This document shows, one piece after another, positions 8,467 through 12,235 of a stretch of DNA of 12,235 bases. The stretch lies in the NCBI GenBank assembly GCA_018814265.1, contig JAHIZU010000111.1, positions 1-12,235 of the forward strand, written 5' to 3'. Positions within the stretch are counted from its first letter, which is position 1. Each line of letters starts with the position of its first letter. Source of the stretch: Candidatus Margulisiibacteriota bacterium. Its GTDB lineage: Bacteria; Margulisbacteria; WOR-1; O2-12-FULL-45-9. The notes beneath the pieces are model-generated. The model searched no databases, was not told where the DNA came from, and saw nothing but the letters and a program-made list of their open reading frames with translations. Both the position numbers and the translations under genes were made by a program.

Positions 8467-8494
8467 ACTATATATATCGCAGCTAAAAGGTCAA
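8467..8494 (-). promoter_or_regulatory. Probable promoter of the giant gene
   Basis: On the minus strand TTGACC (8494-8489) and TATAGT (8472-8467) are 16 nt apart, each one or two bases off consensus. The predicted start is near 8460, about 80 nt before the giant gene ATG and exactly at the edge of the inverted repeat. It is divergent from the oxidase promoter at 8509-8517. No RNA data support it. Confidence 0.5.
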
Positions 8495-8508
8495 ATCTTG
8501 CATAAAAA

Positions 8509-8517
8509 TGCTATAAT
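8509..8517 (+). promoter_or_regulatory. Extended -10 promoter of the FAD-linked oxidase, probably leaderless
   Basis: TGC-TATAAT gives a consensus -10 with the TG extension, and no good -35 lies 16-18 nt upstream, as extended -10 promoters allow. The start would be near 8524, only about 4 nt before ATG 8528. The message would therefore be leaderless or nearly so, which agrees with the lack of a ribosome binding site before that ATG. Confidence 0.55.
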
Positions 8518-8527
8518 AATCATCACC

Positions 8528-9985
8528 ATGCTCAAAAAAACCGACCCAGATATAATCAAAGGCTATCTCGAAGACAGCTCTAACCTCTCTGGCGGTCAGG
8601 CAGACGGCGCATATATACCAGAAAGCGAAAAAGACATTGCTGAAGCGCTCAAGGAATGTAATAACAAAAAAATCCCACTGACCGTCTCCGCCGGCGAAAC
8701 CGGCACAACCGGCGGCTGCATCCCATTTGGCGGCTGGGTTTTGACCACTCAAAAACTCAATAAAATCATCACCATAGATAAGGGTCAAAAATCTGCCCTA
8801 GTTCAACCCGGTGTTACCCTGGAAGAGATTGAAAAATCAGTTAAAAAAGAAGGACTGCTCTACCCGCCTGATCCAACCGAGAAAAAGGCCACGATTGGCG
8901 GCAATGTTGCCACCAACGCTTCCGGCGGCCGCAGCTATCGCTTTGGCTCAACTAGGAATTGGATTAGACGATTAAAAGTTGTCTTGGCCTCAGGGGAAGT
9001 TTTAGATCTCAAGCGCAACACCCCTAACCCCTACCCCCTAATCCCTATCCCCGATTACAAAATGCCAAAAGTTAAAAATTCAGCAGGTTATTTTGCAAAA
9101 CCCGGCATGGATTTAATTGACCTTTTTATCGGTTCAGAAGGAACATTGGGAATTGTTTCAGAAATAGAAATCGCTCTCCGCCCTGCCCTTGCTGAAACTT
9201 TTGATATTGTGGCATTCTTTCCCAGCGAAGAACTCGCAGTTGATTTTGTCCTCCAAGCCAAGTCAAAAAAAGATCCAACCGTCAACTTTTTTGAATATCT
9301 CGACGAGAACACCCTGCAAATGCTAAAAGAAACTTATTCCCATATCCCCGAAAGAGCGAAAGCCGCGGTTTATGTTGAACAGGAAGTAACCCCGGAAAAT
9401 GAAAAAACTTATCTCGAGAACTGGGCGCAGCTTCTAGAGAAATTTACGGCTTCGATTGATAACTGCTGGCTCGGCATGAATGCCGCGCAAAAAGAAGAGT
9501 TAGCCAAATTTCGTCACGCCATTCCAGAACACATCAATGAGCTTTATAAACAAAATAAATTAGTTAAACTAGCTACCGACATCGCCGTGCCAACCAACAA
9601 ATTCAAGGAAATGTACGGCTTCTATAATTCCGAAATCCGAAACGCGAAATCCGAAACAAACCTGCCTGCCGGCAAGGCAGGTTCGAAATCCGAAATATTT
9701 CACATCAAGTTTGGACACATTGGAGAGAATCATTTGCATGTTAATCTCTTGCCAAAATCAGAAAAAGAAAAGGCTGTGGCAAAAGATTTGATCATGAAGT
9801 TTGTCAAAAAGGCGATCAGCCTGGGCGGCACAATTTCTGCCGAGCATGGGGTTGGCAAAATCAAGCACGATTATTTAAAAGAAATGTATGGCCAGGAAGG
9901 CATCAATGAAATGATCCGGGTTAAAAAAGCCTTGGACCCAAATTGCATTTTAAATCAGAATAATATTTTCAAGATACCAGGCTAA
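8528..9985 (+). CDS. FAD-linked oxidase, GlcD / D-lactate dehydrogenase type
   Basis: This is a flavoprotein of the family that oxidises 2-hydroxy acids such as glycolate or D-lactate to the 2-oxo acid. The FAD-binding half shows VSAGETGTTGGCIPFGG, LVQPGVTLEEIEK, PPDPTEKKATIGGNVATNA, the conserved GR motif region SGGRSYRFGSTR, and FIGSEGTLGIVSE. The C-terminal oxidase half shows FGHIGENHLHVNLLP and GGTISAEHGVGKIK, so the enzyme looks complete (485 residues, usual 450-500). There is no Fe-S domain, so a separate electron acceptor is needed; none is nearby. The start is ATG 8528: an in-frame ATG at 8456 falls inside the inverted repeat, upstream of the promoter. Two dispersed repeats interrupt it in frame, at 9021-9052 and 9630-9696. 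Lysine is 53 of 485, so it serves as the compositional contrast for the neighbours. The exact substrate cannot be told. Confidence 0.93.
   Translation: MLKKTDPDIIKGYLEDSSNLSGGQADGAYIPESEKDIAEALKECNNKKIPLTVSAGETGTTGGCIPFGGWVLTTQKLNKIITIDKGQKSALVQPGVTLEEIEKSVKKEGLLYPPDPTEKKATIGGNVATNASGGRSYRFGSTRNWIRRLKVVLASGEVLDLKRNTPNPYPLIPIPDYKMPKVKNSAGYFAKPGMDLIDLFIGSEGTLGIVSEIEIALRPALAETFDIVAFFPSEELAVDFVLQAKSKKDPTVNFFEYLDENTLQMLKETYSHIPERAKAAVYVEQEVTPENEKTYLENWAQLLEKFTASIDNCWLGMNAAQKEELAKFRHAIPEHINELYKQNKLVKLATDIAVPTNKFKEMYGFYNSEIRNAKSETNLPAGKAGSKSEIFHIKFGHIGENHLHVNLLPKSEKEKAVAKDLIMKFVKKAISLGGTISAEHGVGKIKHDYLKEMYGQEGINEMIRVKKALDPNCILNQNNIFKIPG
9021..9052 (+). repeat. C-rich dispersed repeat, copy 1 (inside the oxidase gene)
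   Basis: A 32-nt CCCCTAA-type tract matches 10712-10743 at 28 of 32 positions. Within the oxidase it encodes a proline-rich stretch (TPNPYPLIPIP) in the variable loop just before the conserved PDYKMPKVKNSAGY segment, so the reading frame is kept and the catalytic parts are spared. Confidence 0.75.
9630..9696 (+). repeat. In-frame palindromic repeat with CGAAATCC units inside the oxidase gene
   Basis: CGAAATCC units flank a 21-nt imperfect palindrome at 9661-9681 (CCTGCC ... GGCAGG). It encodes KSETNLPAGKAGSKSE, inserted between a helix and the conserved FHIKFGHIGENHLHV strand, with no frameshift. From memory, the same LPAGKAG-type inserts recur in genomes of Patescibacteria and some other uncultured lineages. 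The palindrome can form a 7-bp hairpin. Confidence 0.8.
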
Positions 9986-10065
9986 AACCTCAAAACCACT
10001 GAAATTTTCACATTTTTCGCTCGATATATTTATGCAAGTAAATCTCGCCTATTGGAGCATTATTT

Positions 10066-10707
10066 ATGGTCAGTTCTATTGGAAATGGAAATTCTGGACG
10101 CGGAGGCTCAAATCGTGGTACAGTATCGTTTGTTATGCGCAGACTACTAGATTCCTCCAGATCACCAGAACATGAGGGAAGATACCGGCGGCTGGTAAGA
10201 GAAGTTAATCAGCGGCATGGGGTTGACCGGGCTAATATTCTTAAATTATCTGATCCCGCTGATCTAAAAGCTTTTATTACAAAAGAGATAATTGAGCTTT
10301 TTGCCAGGCCAGATCTGATCTCCTTTGAAGCGCGTAAATCCCTCTCCCCTTTAAGTGAAGTCGCGGTACGCGAAGCTCGCACTATTTATATACCTCAAAG
10401 AAAGGCAAGCACGATTTATGTTTCCGGCCAACCCCCAGCTGGAACCATTGAAGTCTTTGAGGCAAACCCCAACCAGCTAGGTATTGACCAGATCGACCTG
10501 CCAAAAGGCCAAGAATGTGTTGTGGCCATCCCCCTGGTCTCAAGTTTAGCTCAAAAGCTTACTTTACCAGCCTATCCTCGTCATGGGGCCATTATCCTTG
10601 GTAAATCTCAGCCAAATGGCTTTGACCCCCAATCTGACCTCAGAGCCCTGCGCATGATCGCCAATGATATGGCCATTGTCCTCGCCCAGACCAACCAATC
10701 CCTTTAG
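10066..10707 (+). CDS. Small GAF-like domain protein
   Basis: The protein has 213 residues. ATG 10066 follows GGAG (10054-10057) at 8 nt. The first ~60 residues are Gly/Ser/Arg-rich and probably partly disordered (GNGNSGRGGSNRG), then helical. Residues ~65-210 resemble a GAF domain: a first helix FITKEIIELF, a central strand set, then VVAIPLVS, GAIILGKSQPNGF and a closing helix LRALRMIANDMAIVLAQ. GAF domains bind small ligands or mediate dimerisation in signalling proteins; the ligand is unknown and no output domain is attached. It begins 80 nt after the oxidase with no terminator between, so it may be cotranscribed. It precedes the GGDEF-like gene, a usual partner of GAF sensors. Lysine content is ordinary (8 of 213). 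The family call is from fold-level pattern, not a database search. Confidence 0.8.
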   Translation: MVSSIGNGNSGRGGSNRGTVSFVMRRLLDSSRSPEHEGRYRRLVREVNQRHGVDRANILKLSDPADLKAFITKEIIELFARPDLISFEARKSLSPLSEVAVREARTIYIPQRKASTIYVSGQPPAGTIEVFEANPNQLGIDQIDLPKGQECVVAIPLVSSLAQKLTLPAYPRHGAIILGKSQPNGFDPQSDLRALRMIANDMAIVLAQTNQSL

Positions 10708-10711
10708 TTTC

Positions 10712-10743
10712 TCCCCAACCCCTAGCCCCTAATCCCTATTCCC
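10712..10743 (+). repeat. C-rich dispersed repeat, copy 2 (intergenic)
   Basis: The tract begins 5 nt after the stop of the GAF-like gene and matches the copy at 9021-9052 at 28 of 32 positions. The rest of the 160-nt gap holds an AGAGCTCT palindrome (10813-10820) and the hairpin described next. No convincing promoter was seen in the gap. Confidence 0.75.
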
Positions 10744-10825
10744 ATGCAAGTATATAGCCAATAAACTCGATAATATTAGTGTAAGAGCCACTAGATGCGC
10801 CTGACATATAGTAGAGCTCTATAAA

Positions 10826-10855
10826 AAGGAAGCAAACAGGCTTCCTTATTTTTTT
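10826..10855 (+). terminator. Intrinsic terminator immediately before the ribosome binding site of the GGDEF-like gene
   Basis: AAGGAAGC (10826-10833) and GCTTCCTT (10840-10847) form a perfect 8-bp stem with a 6-nt loop, followed by A and seven T. The Shine-Dalgarno AGGAG of the next gene starts at 10856, directly after the T run. It may end transcription of the GAF-like gene, but any message for the next gene must also pass through it, so it probably acts as an attenuator. Confidence 0.8.
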
Positions 10856-10867
10856 AGGAGAAAAGGT

Positions 10868-12235
10868 ATGGGTGGAGACCAAGTTAGTGATCTGACAAAT
10901 ATGTCTTTTATGCCGCTCAGTCCACTTTATGAGAGCGGATCGTACCCCATGTGTGAGGTTGAGCCTTTTGATTGGTATGGGGAAAATAACCAGGATGTAA
11001 ACGTCCTGCCCTATTATGCCCCTTTTCAAACACAATACACACCAGCCACTCCAAGTACAGATTTTTACACCAATGCTGACTTTACTGGCGCAAGCACTCC
11101 CGCAGTTTTTACCAGCACAACCAACTCACAGCTTCTCAACGGTCAATCATCCAGCTGGCTGGTAATTAACCTTTCTGGCTTAAAATATGTAAATGATACC
11201 TTTGTTGGCGGGCATGAAGCTGGCAACGCTTATCTCGAGACCTGGCAAAGTATCATCCGGGAAATAGCTGTCAGAGAGGGTATCCCAGCAAATGACGTAA
11301 CAATTGTCAGGGATGGACCCAACTTCGCGCTCAACATTACAGACACAGCAGTTGGCGAAAGAATCATGACTGAAATCAATGCCACATATGCTAACGGCAT
11401 GGATATTACCTACACCCACGAAGGTCAACAAATAACGCGCACTATTTCCCCTGAAATGCTGGATGGAAAAACCAGCCTCGTCAATGCAGGCACAATAACA
11501 TTTGCAGAACGGTTAAGTATTACCCTGGACGGCATCTATCGCGGTCTGCGCGAGATGATCTACCATCTTAATCGACCAGAAATTAATTCGTCACGCCTGG
11601 GGGAAAACACGATCATCAATGCTGAACACGCAGCGCTTTTAGACAGCTACTCCTTAGAAACCCGGCTGGTCAATTATTCAGCTATCATGGCTGAAGCAGG
11701 TCCTGTCCTGGCTCCGGATGGTCTTTATACTGAACCAAGGTCAGGCCTGCGTAACAACGACCAGCTGATCCAAGACGGCACAGAAATACTCCGGTCAGGT
11801 CGATCTGTCCGTTTTGCTTTTTTTGACGGCAATGCCATAGGATCATTCAGAACACTCGGCTTTGCTGGCGAAGCAATGATGGATGCTATTGTTGAGGCAA
11901 GAATTGCTCAAGCCGCTGCCAATGCTGGGCTTGCAGAAAGTGGCATAAGGGTTTATCGCCATGGCTCTGGTTCTGAGGAATTCTATTTGCTGGCTGATGA
12001 AAGCGTCTCTCCTGAAATGATGGAACAAGCTGGCCAGGATCTAATGAGAGCATTGAATGAGACTCCTTTTGAGATCAGGATTGAAAGCAGCTCTGATTTC
12101 GGCGCGCAATATACGGAAAACAACCCCGAGGCACTAAGGGAAATAATTAATGGCACTGAATATGTTAGGGTTGACATTACCCAAGTCACCCGCGGCAGGA
12201 ACGGAATTAATTATCGCGGGATCACTATCACCCTG
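10868..12235 (+). CDS. Protein with two degenerate GGDEF-like domains, lysine-poor (3' end missing)
   Basis: ATG 10868 follows AGGAG (10856-10860) at 7 nt; 456 codons are open to the window edge. Residues 1-93 are Ser/Thr/Pro/Asn-rich and look disordered. Domain 1 (~96-172) has the GGDEF-family frame LKYVNDTF..GHEAGNAYLE, but the metal-binding Asp pair is N101/S103 and the signature is DGPNF (149-153), so cyclase activity is not expected. Domain 2 (~313-398) has FFDGNAIGSF..LGFAGEAMMDA (D320, N322) and RHGSGSEEF (364-372), nearer to GGEEF. Diguanylate cyclases make c-di-GMP from GTP; degenerate copies often bind ligand or partners instead. There are only two lysines (K106, at the conserved FK position, and K201). 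The neighbour upstream is the GAF-like gene. The family call is by pattern, fairly sure for domain 1 and moderate for domain 2. Confidence 0.85.
   Translation, partial: MGGDQVSDLTNMSFMPLSPLYESGSYPMCEVEPFDWYGENNQDVNVLPYYAPFQTQYTPATPSTDFYTNADFTGASTPAVFTSTTNSQLLNGQSSSWLVINLSGLKYVNDTFVGGHEAGNAYLETWQSIIREIAVREGIPANDVTIVRDGPNFALNITDTAVGERIMTEINATYANGMDITYTHEGQQITRTISPEMLDGKTSLVNAGTITFAERLSITLDGIYRGLREMIYHLNRPEINSSRLGENTIINAEHAALLDSYSLETRLVNYSAIMAEAGPVLAPDGLYTEPRSGLRNNDQLIQDGTEILRSGRSVRFAFFDGNAIGSFRTLGFAGEAMMDAIVEARIAQAAANAGLAESGIRVYRHGSGSEEFYLLADESVSPEMMEQAGQDLMRALNETPFEIRIESSSDFGAQYTENNPEALREIINGTEYVRVDITQVTRGRNGINYRGITITL

Noticed and set aside
8456..8527. ATG 8456 as start of the oxidase (24 extra residues)
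   Set aside because: It lies inside the inverted repeat and upstream of the extended -10 promoter, with no Shine-Dalgarno; the extra residues do not look like the family or like a signal peptide.
8483..8788. Minus-strand open frame across the oxidase start
   Set aside because: It is antisense to conserved FAD-binding sequence; its translation shows no known pattern.
10801..10825. CTGACA ... TATAAA as a promoter for the GGDEF-like gene
   Set aside because: The spacing is only 13 nt, too short for a sigma-70 promoter; TATAGT at 10807 lacks both a -35 and a TG extension.
10736..12189. Minus-strand open frames at 10736-11035, 11180-11431, 11843-12028 and 11983-12189
   Set aside because: They are antisense to the long open GGDEF-like gene, whose plus-strand translation has clear family patterns.

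Overview
The window looks like a stretch of chromosome from an uncultivated bacterium. The best guess is one of the metagenome-known lineages, such as Patescibacteria/CPR, Omnitrophota or WOR-1/Saganbacteria. The reasons are the dispersed repeats (a CCTGCC...GGCAGG palindrome flanked by CGAAATCC units, and C-rich CCCCTAA-type tracts), a 23S gene with its own promoter, and very large multidomain proteins of unknown function. This placement rests on remembered repeat style, not on a phylogeny; the 217 nt of 23S rRNA would allow a proper one.

Layout. At 1-217 (minus) lies the 5' end of a 23S rRNA gene. Its leader (218-405) holds a boxA-like element and a terminator-like hairpin that competes with an alternative hairpin, behind a consensus promoter (TTGACA, 17 nt, TATAAT) at 406-434. 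At 536-1297 (plus) is an unrecognised 253-residue protein. It converges, with a 1-nt gap, on a giant minus-strand gene (1299-8378) for a 2359-residue protein. A short divergent promoter region (8379-8527) separates the giant gene from a plus-strand FAD-linked oxidase of the GlcD/D-lactate dehydrogenase type (8528-9985). Next come a small GAF-like protein (10066-10707) and the start of a long gene with two degenerate GGDEF-like domains (10868 to the window end, still open).

Main observation. The giant protein has only five lysines in 2359 residues and none in its first 934, although arginine is common. The neighbouring oxidase is about 11% lysine (53 of 485). Two of the five surviving lysines sit where catalytic lysines are expected: K1615 in the VSVK strand of a kinase-like domain, and K2206 in the EVK motif of a PD-(D/E)XK-like nuclease domain. 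The tandem GGDEF-like protein is also lysine-poor (2 of 456), and one of its two lysines is at the conserved lysine position of the GGDEF family. This looks like selection against lysine with exceptions at functional sites (a 'lysine desert'). It raises the possibility that both proteins act where lysine modification would be costly, for example inside another cell.

Giant protein architecture, N to C: two copies of a ~67-residue acidic repeat; long helical/coiled-coil regions; two to four hydrophobic helices; an FHA-like domain; a transglutaminase-like domain with a Cys-His-Asp set; a kinase-like domain; a beta-rich region; a PD-(D/E)XK-like domain; and a short tail. With the GAF-like and GGDEF-like neighbours it suggests a signalling or effector locus. 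How the parts work together is inference only.
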